DNA from: Okeanomitos corallinicola TIOX110
Lineage (GTDB): Bacteria > Cyanobacteriota > Cyanobacteriia > Cyanobacteriales > Nostocaceae
Reading direction: 5' to 3'
DNA: 64,000 nt
Assembly (NCBI RefSeq): GCF_038050375.1
Contig: NZ_CP150886.1
Coordinates: forward strand, 3,823,318 to 3,887,317
Made by a program: the position numbers and the translations under genes. Below the pieces are notes generated by a model. It was not told the origin of the DNA, made no database searches, and was given only the letters and a program-made list of their open reading frames with translations. Each line of letters opens with the position of its first letter. Positions within the stretch are counted from its first letter, which is position 1. Positions 53,351-62,170 of the stretch are shown here, piece after piece.

Positions 53351-54922
53351 CTAAACTTTTGACTGATTCAAATTCACAACATCTTGCAATCTAGAAATTA
53401 CAAAAGACTTCTCTAAATAAGAGAACAAACCGCCAGCTTTGGGTCCCCGTTCTTTATTTAAAAATGCTAGATACAAAGCCTTAAAAGCATTAGCTGGAGG
53501 AACTTGTAACTCCTTAGTAGTTGAGAAAATCACCGTTTGCAATGCTTCCGCTTCCCAGTTAGCAGCATTTTCTAAATTCTCAGCTAATTTCTGCACATAA
53601 CTTACCTGTTCAGCAGTTAAAGTATTAGCTTTTTCTGGTACTTCTTCTAAATACAGAACTAACTTTTCTTCCTCATCCGCGTAATCTTGCAACCATTTTT
53701 GAGCAGAAGCAATTCTTTGATCTACAATAAATTGATCATACTCAGTTAAAGGATTTGCAGTTCTTTGTACCACCTCATCCTGAATATTTAAACGGGGAAC
53801 TTGCAACAGAGAAATTAAGGTACTGTAATCAAAAGGTTGGAAAGGTTTAATCTCATCACCCAACTGAGCATAAAACAAAGACATTAATTCCTCAGTTAAT
53901 TCAGAATTATCCTGATACTTACTAATTAAAGTATCGTAATCCCTAAATAGACGGGTAACTGTGTCATAATTGGGAGAGAAATTAATTACTGTTTTCGGCT
54001 GAGTTCTTAACATCAAAAACCGTAATAACTCAGATGGTAATAAATCGGCAATTTCTTGCGCACTCGAACCCACACCCTTAGAAGAACTCATTTTTGTCCC
54101 ATTGACAAGAATAAATTCATAGCGGGAATGGAAAGGAGGTTCTTTATCTAAAACTTTGCGAGAAATGGCATTAGCAACATCCCTAGAACCACCTTTTTGA
54201 GAATGGTCTTTACCTGCCATTTCAATAGTTACACCCAATACATCCCACTTAGCAACCCATTCCACTTTCCAAGGTAATTTTCCATTGCCATTAAAAGGAG
54301 AAACCCAACCAGAATGACCACAACCTTGTGTGTAGTTAGTTGCATCTGGTTGACAGGTGTAAAAAACCTCCGAACCGTTATAATCGGTCGTTACAGTTGT
54401 GGCAATTTTACCGCAATTTTCACAAATAACCTGAAAAGGATACCAGTTATCAGGACGGTCTGCTTTACTGACTTCTTTATATGCTTCTCTGACTAAGTGA
54501 GCATTTTTTAAGAAAGTATCAATGTAGGAATTAAGTTTACCAGAACGATATAAATCCCGTAAAAAATAAGTTTCTGGTTTAACTCCTAAATACTCAAAAA
54601 TTTCAAAAAATTCGCCAATGAAATATTTAGCGTAATCACTCGCACCCTCACCAGGAGAAGGAACATTACACAGAGGAAAACCCAAATAAGGCTTAAATTT
54701 TTCCTTGTCTAAATATTTGGGAACGGTATCTAGTGCGTCGTAGTCATCCACACCGTATAAAAATTTCACGGGCTTACCTGCGTGTTTCAAGGCACGGTAA
54801 ATAACATCATGAATAACCACACCCCGCAATGACCCGACGTGAACCCGTCCTGAAGGAGTCTTAGAATCATTAACTACCTGGAAACCTTGTGCATCAGCAG
54901 CGATTTTATCAGCCCAAAACAT
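53351..54922 (-). CDS. lysS: Lysyl-tRNA synthetase, class I
   Basis: 523 residues of the archaeal-type class I enzyme, not the class II LysRS found in most bacteria. TPSGRVHVGSLRG (22-34) is the HIGH motif and GTKMSSSKG the KMSKS motif. A zinc-binding insertion has CENCGK and CQPDATNYTQGCG. The remaining anticodon-binding helical cage is full length. Whether the organism also has a class II enzyme cannot be seen here. Confidence 0.94.
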   Translation of the reverse strand: MFWADKIAADAQGFQVVNDSKTPSGRVHVGSLRGVVIHDVIYRALKHAGKPVKFLYGVDDYDALDTVPKYLDKEKFKPYLGFPLCNVPSPGEGASDYAKYFIGEFFEIFEYLGVKPETYFLRDLYRSGKLNSYIDTFLKNAHLVREAYKEVSKADRPDNWYPFQVICENCGKIATTVTTDYNGSEVFYTCQPDATNYTQGCGHSGWVSPFNGNGKLPWKVEWVAKWDVLGVTIEMAGKDHSQKGGSRDVANAISRKVLDKEPPFHSRYEFILVNGTKMSSSKGVGSSAQEIADLLPSELLRFLMLRTQPKTVINFSPNYDTVTRLFRDYDTLISKYQDNSELTEELMSLFYAQLGDEIKPFQPFDYSTLISLLQVPRLNIQDEVVQRTANPLTEYDQFIVDQRIASAQKWLQDYADEEEKLVLYLEEVPEKANTLTAEQVSYVQKLAENLENAANWEAEALQTVIFSTTKELQVPPANAFKALYLAFLNKERGPKAGGLFSYLEKSFVISRLQDVVNLNQSKV

Positions 54923-55376
54923 TAGACATTTTATATTTTGACAATTTCCCTATTTTAACTCTATGGGTTAGGTTGTTGATGATTTTTTTTTGGTTGTTTT
55001 TGAAGCCTAAATCAAACTGTGAAATAAATTTGCAATTTATAAATCTCATCCCAGACGTAGAGATTTTACTAACAAACATACTTTGGCAATAAGGCCTGGT
55101 CTATTCTCATTATTATTGAGAATGCTGTCAATAAATCAACGAATTTTGGTAATTTCAGCTAGGGTAGTTGACAGTATTGTGAGTTTTTGCTATTGTAATG
55201 ATATGTCTAGAAATATATCCGCGCCTCATATATATTATAGTTTTGAACTTTTCAAGTTTAGATTTACAGGATGTAAGAAATTCCTGGGTGTAAATTTCCA
55301 TCACGTCAACAGTAACAGTATTGGTTAAAATTGAAGTATAGAGTTGAGACTTGTTTTAGGTTTGAGGTTAGAAGCA
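54923..55376. other. Intergenic region upstream of lysS
   Basis: About 450 bp. A small hairpin ATTCTCA / TGAGAAT (55103-55109, 55117-55123) is present. An open frame at 55083-55328 resembles no known family and has no ribosome binding site, so I leave it out as a gene. Confidence 0.4.
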
Positions 55377-55883
55377 ATGACTCAGGAATTAATAGACCTC
55401 AGAAATAGTATTTTGCAAGGACATTACGCAGAAGCTTTAGAAATTGTGGATGAATTGGAAGGAATGAGCAAACAAGCTATTCTGCGAAATATCCAATCCT
55501 ATTTAAAAATTTTATTGATTCATTTGATTAAAAACCAAGTAGAACGGAGATTAACAGCTTCTTGGGTTGCTTCTATTCGTAATGCTATTAGAGAAATTAA
55601 AAAGATAAATTTGAAGGATAATAAAAAATCCTATTATGTCAATGAAGATGAATGGAGTAATTTAATTGAGGAAGAAGTGATTGAGGATGCGATAGTTGAT
55701 GCGAGTTTTGAGGTGATGAATGGTAAATATAGTCGTTCCCAACTTGCAGAAATTGTAGATAAGGATGAGATTTTAGCTACTGCTAATAAATTCTTGTCTT
55801 TAACTTATGTTTATTCTGCTAAGGAGTTACCTGTAATTATGGATGATTATATCAGTCAGTTAGTTGGTGGAGAAGATTTCTAA
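55377..55883 (+). CDS. DUF29-like helical protein
   Basis: 168 residues from ATG 55377 (MTQELIDLRNSILQGHYAEA); an upstream extension to 55344 is not needed. The LLIHLIKNQVERRLTASWVA stretch is close to the DUF29 core (HLLKWQYQP...R) but the N-terminal part differs from the gene at 52867. Helical, soluble, acidic end. It may act with or be a distant paralogue of the other DUF29 gene. Function unknown. Confidence 0.7.
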   Translation: MTQELIDLRNSILQGHYAEALEIVDELEGMSKQAILRNIQSYLKILLIHLIKNQVERRLTASWVASIRNAIREIKKINLKDNKKSYYVNEDEWSNLIEEEVIEDAIVDASFEVMNGKYSRSQLAEIVDKDEILATANKFLSLTYVYSAKELPVIMDDYISQLVGGEDF

Positions 55884-56211
55884 ATCAGGATGTCCAGAAT
55901 TCAAGGATGTACAGGATGGGGTTTGTAAATTGGTAGTGGGGATTTTTGGATGTCGGTGAAAATGAAGATGTTGCAAATTTAAACCCCTATATATATGGAG
56001 TCTGATTGCCGTTGTATTTTGGAAATTAATCCCAAATCCAAAATTGCAGAGCCTAAACATCATAAATCAAGACTCCTGAATTCTGCAATATGTGATTTAC
56101 GACAACAGACAAGATTTTTAGAACATCAATTGATGCTACAACTTCAACTGATATACTACATGACTTTGGCTTTTAAAACTGCTACCTATCACCTGTTAAA
56201 TCTGCTGAGTT
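55884..56211. other. Intergenic region with a dispersed-element fragment
   Basis: A fragment of the ATCAGGATGTCCAG repeat (55885-55920) directly follows the DUF29-like stop. A weak open frame at 55995-56228 matches nothing known. Confidence 0.45.
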
Positions 56212-56622
56212 TTAAACCTTTGATTTGACTGCGTGTTGTGAGGTTTGTAACTTTTCTAAACCCCAATCTGGTCGTAATTTAGCCGCTTGACGCAAATAAA
56301 TGTGTTGAACAGGGGCAGAATTTGGCAAATAGGCGTGAATCAAAAATCGGATGCAGTGCTGTAAGCTGCCTTCAACGTGCATTTGCTGAACATCTAACAT
56401 GGCTACACTATCCCATAAAGGACGACTGCGGGCGATCGCTGCTGGGAAAATAGCATCTAAATCACGGGTGACAGAAAAAGTAACACTTAAAATTTCTGTT
56501 GGTCGCAGTTTGTTCCGCTGTTCTAATTCATCAATTAATTCTGTCACTGCTTCTGTAATTGCTTCTACGCTATTTTCTGCAACGGTTGTTGCACCACGAA
56601 TTGCCCGCATTTGCCAATCCAC
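56212..56622 (-). CDS. aroH: Chorismate mutase, AroH class
   Basis: Converts chorismate to prephenate for Phe/Tyr synthesis. 136 residues. GTG 56622 (MDWQMRAIRGATT) is the start: AGGAGG lies nine bases upstream, whereas the TTG at 56628 is only three bases from it. Key AroH features: RGATTV near the start, FSVTRDLDAIFPA, and HIYLRQAAKLRPD with the active-site Arg and Tyr. Convergent with the DUF29-like gene. Confidence 0.94.
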   Translation of the reverse strand: MDWQMRAIRGATTVAENSVEAITEAVTELIDELEQRNKLRPTEILSVTFSVTRDLDAIFPAAIARSRPLWDSVAMLDVQQMHVEGSLQHCIRFLIHAYLPNSAPVQHIYLRQAAKLRPDWGLEKLQTSQHAVKSKV

Positions 56623-56710
56623 GTCCAAATTCCTCCTTAATTAGTAATTTAGTCATTAGTCAACAGTCATTAGTGCAACAATTGCTAACTAATGACTATT
56701 GATAATTAAT

Positions 56711-57532
56711 CTACGGTCTATATAACCACAAGGGTAAACCACTTGTAGACATTTCAAATTCCCACCAATCAATTCCAGTCCTAATTCCAGATTTGGCCTG
56801 ACGACTCCCTGGTAGAATCCGACCCAATAATGGTTTCCGTTCTTCTAGGGTATAGCAAGGTGTTTTCTCTGGATCAAGTCCTACTAATTCCGCAGTCCAA
56901 CGTCGTGCTTCTTCTTCTGTTCCTAAACGGTCTACAAGTCCTAATTCTAAGGCTTGCTCTCCTGTAAAAATTCTCCCATCAGCGAAGGTTTTTACAGTCT
57001 CTACCTCTAGGGAACGAGCTTGAGCTACTGTTTGTACAAACTGCTGATAGCTGACATTGATCAACTCTTGCAATATGTCTTGTTCTGTTTCTGTTAGTTC
57101 CCGATCAAAAGACAAAATATCTTTATAAGGTCCGGATTTGATCACTTTAAAGGAAACACCTACTTTTTCTAGTAAGCGTTCTATGTTATTTCCCCGCAAA
57201 ATTACGCCAATACTACCCGTAATTGTGCCTGGGTTGGACATAATGTGTTCCGCTCCCATGCCAATGTAAACACCACCAGAAGCCGATATATTGCCAAAAC
57301 TGGCGACTATTTTCGTCTTTTTGCCTAATTGCTTCAGGGCGCTGTATATTTCTTGGGAGTCTCCCACCGTACCACCAGGACTGTCAATACGTAGCAGTAA
57401 AGCTGGAAACTTTTTTTCTTCTACGGTTTTTAGGGCTTCTAATACCCTTTTGCGGGTAGCACTAGCGATCGCACCAGTAATTTCAATCCGCGCAATTTGT
57501 TTACGAAACTTAGGTCTAAACGGCCAAATCAT
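56711..57532 (-). CDS. sppA: Signal peptide peptidase SppA, S49 family, short form
   Basis: 273 residues. Digests cleaved signal peptides. RIDSPGGTVGDSQEIYSAL, NISASGGVYIGMGAEHI (catalytic Ser in SASGG) and NPGTITGSIGVI belong to the S49 family. No transmembrane helix at the N-terminus, unlike the longer forms. ATG start. It has a heptamer repeat upstream of aroH (AGTCATTAGTCA, about 56651-56690) on its 3' side. Confidence 0.92.
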   Translation of the reverse strand: MIWPFRPKFRKQIARIEITGAIASATRKRVLEALKTVEEKKFPALLLRIDSPGGTVGDSQEIYSALKQLGKKTKIVASFGNISASGGVYIGMGAEHIMSNPGTITGSIGVILRGNNIERLLEKVGVSFKVIKSGPYKDILSFDRELTETEQDILQELINVSYQQFVQTVAQARSLEVETVKTFADGRIFTGEQALELGLVDRLGTEEEARRWTAELVGLDPEKTPCYTLEERKPLLGRILPGSRQAKSGIRTGIDWWEFEMSTSGLPLWLYRP

Positions 57533-57941
57533 AAGTAATTTAATCAGCTAATCATAAATTTAATATAAGTTGTCCCGTGGTTAGCTGACTTCCTCTAAAT
57601 CTTTTAATAAAAACAAGCCAGCAATTATCATGCTATTTATAATCTTAAGGTTTTTTTCATATTTTGTGTGTAGTTCTATTTGCTATATTTCTTCCTAGAG
57701 GGAAAAAATCTATAGATTTGTAAATCACTGCGAAAATCTGTAGCAGGGACTCTTTTATTAGTAACAAAGGCAAGCCATAAGTAAGCAAAAAAATTGCCAC
57801 AACAAACGAGCTATACCAACTAATTAGGAAATCAGGAATAGCTTACCAATGTTTTATGGACTTAATTAAATTAAGTCTAGTTCTAATTTTGTGTGAACGG
57901 TACAAACTATATATTTAAGCTTGCAAGTATCTATAACGGAA
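57533..57941. other. Gene-free region
   Basis: 409 bp, AT rich, no gene seen on either strand. No promoter boxes or hairpins that I would defend. Confidence 0.4.
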
Positions 57942-58241
57942 TTAAGAATCAATACGCAGAATTTGATAACGGTAGTAGGCATAGATATCAAATAAGCCAC
58001 CGACAAAACCAAAAGTGAGACTAATCACCAATAGACCATTAACAGGACTACCAGTACCGAAAGTAGCGAGAAAATGCAGAATTTGAGAGGGGATATCTTC
58101 AGTTAGCCCTTGTAGTCCAGGAATAAAACCAGACACACAGAGACAAACTAAGATGCCTCCCACCAGAAACATAGGAGCGATAAAGCTAAAAACCGCAGTT
58201 AACAGCAAAGATCGCAAGAAACTAGTAAATATGCTCATCAT
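57942..58241 (-). CDS. Small conserved membrane protein
   Basis: 99 residues from ATG 58241 (MMSIFTSFLRSLLLTAVFSF); AGGAG is eight bases upstream, so the frame further upstream is not used. Two to three hydrophobic helices (about 10-45, 70-95) and a C-terminal FDIYAYYRYQILRI. Function unknown; it looks like a cyanobacterial membrane protein with a conserved Gly-rich helix (LTFGFVGGLFDIYAYYRY). Confidence 0.65.
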   Translation of the reverse strand: MMSIFTSFLRSLLLTAVFSFIAPMFLVGGILVCLCVSGFIPGLQGLTEDIPSQILHFLATFGTGSPVNGLLVISLTFGFVGGLFDIYAYYRYQILRIDS

Positions 58242-58274
58242 CAGACATACTCCTAAAGCAAAGTAAAAGATCAT

Positions 58275-58634
58275 AGAGGAACTCTAGGTCAATTTCTACA
58301 TTACGTGCGATCGCCCCAGAAAAATCAATTTGTCAAAAATCTTAAGTTTTCATTAAAAGGTAAAGTTTATTTAACCATCGAATACAGGCAATATTCCCAC
58401 AGATGTAAATCCCCCAAATCCTTGCTATATAAAGAACATATAAACTATGAAGACTTGTAAAAGACTAATTTTCATGTTTTACTGTCAATTTACTTTCTGA
58501 GAAATAATTTAAATTAAGTTAACGTTTCGGCAAGGACAGAGAGGGTGAAACAGAGGAAAATGACCCAATGCCCCATGACTAATGACTAGAACTTCCGCTA
58601 TTCTGAAGACATTTACCGAGTTAACTCTAAAACA
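58275..58634. other. Gene-free region
   Basis: AT rich, no gene. One HIP1-like site (TGCGATCGCC, about 58307) and a CCCCATGACTAATGACTAG repeat trace near 58571-58590. Confidence 0.4.
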
Positions 58635-59432
58635 TTGAGCCAGACTATCTTTAAATCCAGTTTAGGTGCATGGGTTCAGCGATTACTAGCAGCGATTTTT
58701 TTAGGTGGACAAGTAATAGTTCATCTCATGAAAGGAAAAATCCATCGCCGCAACACCCTAGAACAACTAGCCGCAGTTGGTCCAGACTCTCTATTTATTG
58801 CCTTACTCACAGCCATATTTGTGGGTGCTGTATTTACCATTCAAGTAGCCAGGGAATTTATCAACTTTGGCGCAGGAAATCTAGTCGGGGGAGTTTTAGC
58901 AGTAGCCCTCACCAGAGAACTAACACCCGTGCTGACCGCAGTAATTTTAGCCGGAAGGGTAGGCTCTGCCTTTGCAGCAGAAATAGGCACAATGAAAGTC
59001 ACCGAACAAATTGATGCCCTATATATGCTGAAAACAGACCCCATTGATTATTTAGTCATTCCCCGGATTATTGCCTGTTTATTAATGTTACCCATCCTCA
59101 CCCTACTATCCTTAATTACCGGAATGCTGGGAGGAATGATCATTGCCATCAACATTTATAACCTTTCCGATACAGTATTCTTAGACTCAGCCCGCAACTT
59201 TCTGGACATTTGGGACATATTGAGTGCCATGCTCAAAGCCAGTTGCTTTGGTGTTCTCATTGCCATCATTGGTTGTAGCTGGGGGTTAACTACCACAGGA
59301 GGAGCTAAAGGCGTAGGACAATCAACAACCACAGCCGTTGTTACTGCCTTGTTAATTATTTTTATTAGCAACTTTTTTCTATCATGGTTAATGTTCCAAG
59401 GCACAGGTGGAGGACTAAACCCAGGACTGTAA
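58635..59432 (+). CDS. mlaE: MlaE-type ABC permease (lipid transport)
   Basis: 265 residues, five to six transmembrane helices. Family markers: VGAVFTIQVAREF, ELTPVLTAVILAGRVGSAFAAEIGTMKVTEQIDA (broken in two here) and TTTGGAKGVGQSTTTAVV. Homologues move lipids to or from the outer membrane (MlaE) or chloroplast envelope (TGD1). The start is TTG 58635; no closer ATG is available in a fitting place. Followed by DUF3119 and DUF3086 and plsY, suggesting a lipid-linked gene group. Confidence 0.92.
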   Translation: MSQTIFKSSLGAWVQRLLAAIFLGGQVIVHLMKGKIHRRNTLEQLAAVGPDSLFIALLTAIFVGAVFTIQVAREFINFGAGNLVGGVLAVALTRELTPVLTAVILAGRVGSAFAAEIGTMKVTEQIDALYMLKTDPIDYLVIPRIIACLLMLPILTLLSLITGMLGGMIIAINIYNLSDTVFLDSARNFLDIWDILSAMLKASCFGVLIAIIGCSWGLTTTGGAKGVGQSTTTAVVTALLIIFISNFFLSWLMFQGTGGGLNPGL

Positions 59433-59499
59433 TCAAGTTAAAAGTTAAAAGTCAAAATTAAAAAACTTATGATCACCGACAACTAACAAGGAGAAAATT

Positions 59500-59886
59500 G
59501 TGACCACTTCATCCGTGCCTAACAGCATATCTACAGTAGAACTCAAGCCAAGTTACAATATCCCTGTTGTGTTGGTATTGACTGCCATTCCTTTATTATT
59601 GCTGCAACCGTGGTTAGGGGGAATATTTGCCATACTAGGATTATTCCTGATGTTGCAAGCCGTAACATTGCGGTTTCAATTTACCGCCACCGACTTTGAT
59701 ATTTACCGTGGTGAAAAGTTAATTAAGCGTTTTCCTTACCAAGAATGGCAAAACTGGCGAATTTTTTGGCATAGAGTCCCCATCCTGTTTTATTTTAAAG
59801 AAATCAACAGTATTCACTTTTTACCGATTTTGTTTGACCCCAAAACCTTAAAATCTTGTTTAGAACAGCGTTGTCCACGAATTTAG
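59500..59886 (+). CDS. DUF3119 family protein
   Basis: 128 residues with two membrane helices (about 22-57) and a polar C-terminal half (FQFTATDFDIYRGEKLIKRF). GTG start at 59500, AAGGAG seven bases upstream. DUF3119 genes follow mlaE-type permeases in cyanobacteria and plants have a relative, so a role in lipid transfer is suspected, not shown. Confidence 0.88.
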   Translation: MTTSSVPNSISTVELKPSYNIPVVLVLTAIPLLLLQPWLGGIFAILGLFLMLQAVTLRFQFTATDFDIYRGEKLIKRFPYQEWQNWRIFWHRVPILFYFKEINSIHFLPILFDPKTLKSCLEQRCPRI

Positions 59887-59934
59887 TCCTGACTGCTTGC
59901 GGTTTATTTGCCTTTTAGAATTACATTATTGTTT

Positions 59935-61212
59935 ATGAACCCAGAGGAATCCCAAACTCCCAAACTCACCGATGAATGGTGGGAAGAGACACCAGCAGAA
60001 AGTTCTACAGAGAAAATACAGGAAAACCTCTTAAAAGATGATGATTCAGCATTAGCAGCAGAAACAGCAACATCATTAGAGCAGTCACAACTAGATGCTG
60101 TTAATTTGGAGTCATCCACATTCCCTGAAGAACCTAAAATAGAACTGACACAAGAATCTAACAGTGAGTTGGTATCAGCCAAAGTAGAAACCGGGGTACA
60201 GTCAGATTTGGAACTTGATTCACTATACACACAAGCAACCCAGCGAGTAACTGAGTTACAAGCAACAGAAGCAGCTCTCAAAGCCGAAATTACCCAACTG
60301 CAAATTACCCACAAAACCCTCCAGGGACAAGTCAGCGAAACTCAAACAGCACTGTCAAAAATGGTGCAAGAGTCCTTAGAACTGTTAGAACAACGTAAAC
60401 AGGCATTGCAAATTTCCGTCGAACAACTCGAAAGAAGACAAGAACGGATTCGTAATGAAATGCGAACTACTTTTGCAGGGACATCACAAGATTTAGCAAT
60501 TCGGGTACAAGGTTTTAAAGACTACCTCACAGGCAGTTTACAGGATTTAGCCGCTGCCGCAGAGCAGTTACAACTTGTGCCACCGGTGAGAGAAAGAGAA
60601 AAACCTGTAGTCAGAGAAGCAAAAGCAGTAGAAAAACAACCCAGTACACTACAATTTTCTCAGCAGCAGTTTCAAGATACAAACAAACAAATTAGGCGTT
60701 TAATTGACCAATATCGCAATCAACCTGATTATTATGGTCCGCCTTGGCAGCTAAGACGCACTTTTGAACCTGTTCATGCAGAAAAAGTATCAAATTGGTT
60801 TTTTACCTTGGGTGGTAGAGGTGCTTTGCGGACTATGGGTAGCCGTTTGCAGAATATTTTGATTGCTTCATCGGCAATTTCGATATTACATAAATTATAC
60901 GGTGGTAGTCTACGTACCCTAATTTTAGCCAATAGTCCAGAACGTTTGGGTGAATGGCGACGGGGTTTACAAGATTGTTTAGGGATTGGTCGTCCTGATT
61001 TTGGACCAGATAGAGGTGTGGTATTGTTTGAAGCATCTACAGCTTTAGCCCAAAAAGCGGAAAGATTAGTTAAATCTAATCAAATGCCTTTGATTATCGT
61101 TGATGATTCGGAAGAACAAATTAGTTTAGGTTTACTACAATTTCCATTGTGGTTGGCTTTTGCACCAGATCCGAAAATGATGCGAAATCGGGATTTTGAT
61201 GATGATTTTTAA
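59935..61212 (+). CDS. DUF3086 domain protein
   Basis: 425 residues from ATG 59935 (MNPEESQTPKLTDEWWEETP). The first third is acidic and disordered. A coiled coil follows (about 95-205, with QLERRQERIRNEM). The last 200 residues are the conserved DUF3086 part (YYGPPWQLRRTFEPVHAEKV, GGRGALRTMGSRLQN). Unknown function, cyanobacterial. It lies between DUF3119 and plsY. Confidence 0.85.
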   Translation: MNPEESQTPKLTDEWWEETPAESSTEKIQENLLKDDDSALAAETATSLEQSQLDAVNLESSTFPEEPKIELTQESNSELVSAKVETGVQSDLELDSLYTQATQRVTELQATEAALKAEITQLQITHKTLQGQVSETQTALSKMVQESLELLEQRKQALQISVEQLERRQERIRNEMRTTFAGTSQDLAIRVQGFKDYLTGSLQDLAAAAEQLQLVPPVREREKPVVREAKAVEKQPSTLQFSQQQFQDTNKQIRRLIDQYRNQPDYYGPPWQLRRTFEPVHAEKVSNWFFTLGGRGALRTMGSRLQNILIASSAISILHKLYGGSLRTLILANSPERLGEWRRGLQDCLGIGRPDFGPDRGVVLFEASTALAQKAERLVKSNQMPLIIVDDSEEQISLGLLQFPLWLAFAPDPKMMRNRDFDDDF

Positions 61213-61334
61213 TTAGTCATTAGTCATTAGTCATTAGTCATAGGTAATATTTACTTTTCTTTTGACTGTTGACTGATGAGTTCTAACTCTTGTTATAAAT
61301 TATTAACTTCTGAACTATTCTCAAATCTCAAATT

Positions 61335-62039
61335 ATGGTTATTTGGCTGTCTGTGTGTGGAGTATTTTTTTTCTTAGCTTATCTGTTGGGTTCTTTTCCT
61401 ACTGGATATATTCTCGGTAAATTGTTAAAAGGAATTGATATCCGGGAAGTTGGTTCTGGCTCAACTGGTGCAACTAATGTGTTAAGAACTTTAGGTAAAG
61501 GACCAGGAGCATTTGTCTTGTTAGTTGATTGTTTGAAGGGAGTTTTAGCAATCAATCTAGTTGATGCTTTATTTAATCTAGCTCCCCAATATATCAACTA
61601 TAATTTCATTCCAGAAAATTTAGATGTACAAATATGGCAACCTTTGTTAGTTACATTACTTGGTTCAGCGGCAATTTTAGGACATAGTAAATCTATCTTT
61701 TTAGGTTTTACTGGCGGTAAATCTGTGGCTACCAGTTTAGGTATTTTATTAGCTATGAATTGGCAAGTTGGTTTAGCTACCTTTGGTGTTTTTCTAATAG
61801 TTATTGCTAGTTCTAAAATTGTTTCTTTAAGTTCAATTTCTGGTGCTGTTGCGGTTTCGATTTTAATGATTTTATTTAAGCAACCTTTAGCTTATATCTT
61901 ATTTAGTGTTGCTGGTAGTTTGTATGTAATTATCCGTCATCGTAGCAATATTGAAAGATTATTAGCAGGTACAGAAGCAAAAATCGGGCAGAAGGTGGAA
62001 GTAAAGTCTCAAACAAGTGAAGTTATGACTAATCAATAA
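61335..62039 (+). CDS. plsY: Glycerol-3-phosphate acyltransferase PlsY
   Basis: Uses acyl-phosphate to acylate glycerol 3-phosphate, first step of phospholipid synthesis. 234 residues, five transmembrane helices. The three loops are clear: GSFPTGYILGKLLKG and VGSGSTGATNVLR, LLGSAAILGHSKSIFLGFTG, and GGKSVATSLG. Complete. A 91-bp inverted-repeat element follows directly on the stop codon. Confidence 0.93.
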   Translation: MVIWLSVCGVFFFLAYLLGSFPTGYILGKLLKGIDIREVGSGSTGATNVLRTLGKGPGAFVLLVDCLKGVLAINLVDALFNLAPQYINYNFIPENLDVQIWQPLLVTLLGSAAILGHSKSIFLGFTGGKSVATSLGILLAMNWQVGLATFGVFLIVIASSKIVSLSSISGAVAVSILMILFKQPLAYILFSVAGSLYVIIRHRSNIERLLAGTEAKIGQKVEVKSQTSEVMTNQ

Positions 62040-62130
62040 GGCGTTGCTGCATCAGGGGATGATTTTACCCAATTTCTAAGGATTTTTCAATAGTTTCAAC
62101 CGCCAATTCATCCCACATTTATGCAACGCC
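62040..62130. mobile_element. 91-bp MITE-like element abutting plsY
   Basis: Ends GGCGTTGC (62040-62047) and GCAACGCC (62123-62130). Beyond them the arms continue to pair imperfectly (GGGGATGATTT with AATTCATCCC), giving about 25-bp terminal inverted repeats. Non-coding, and it starts on the first base after the plsY stop codon. The ends resemble IS-derived GCGTTGC termini of Nostocales. Confidence 0.65.
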
Positions 62131-62170
62131 TGATTTTATTCTTTTTCGCAGATGTCTATTATACTTATAC

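Noticed and set aside
55083-55328. 81-codon open frame upstream of lysS
   Set aside because: No ribosome binding site, no family resemblance and AT-rich composition; kept as intergenic.
55995-56228. 77-codon open frame next to aroH
   Set aside because: It overlaps the end of aroH, follows a dispersed-repeat fragment and looks like chance coding.
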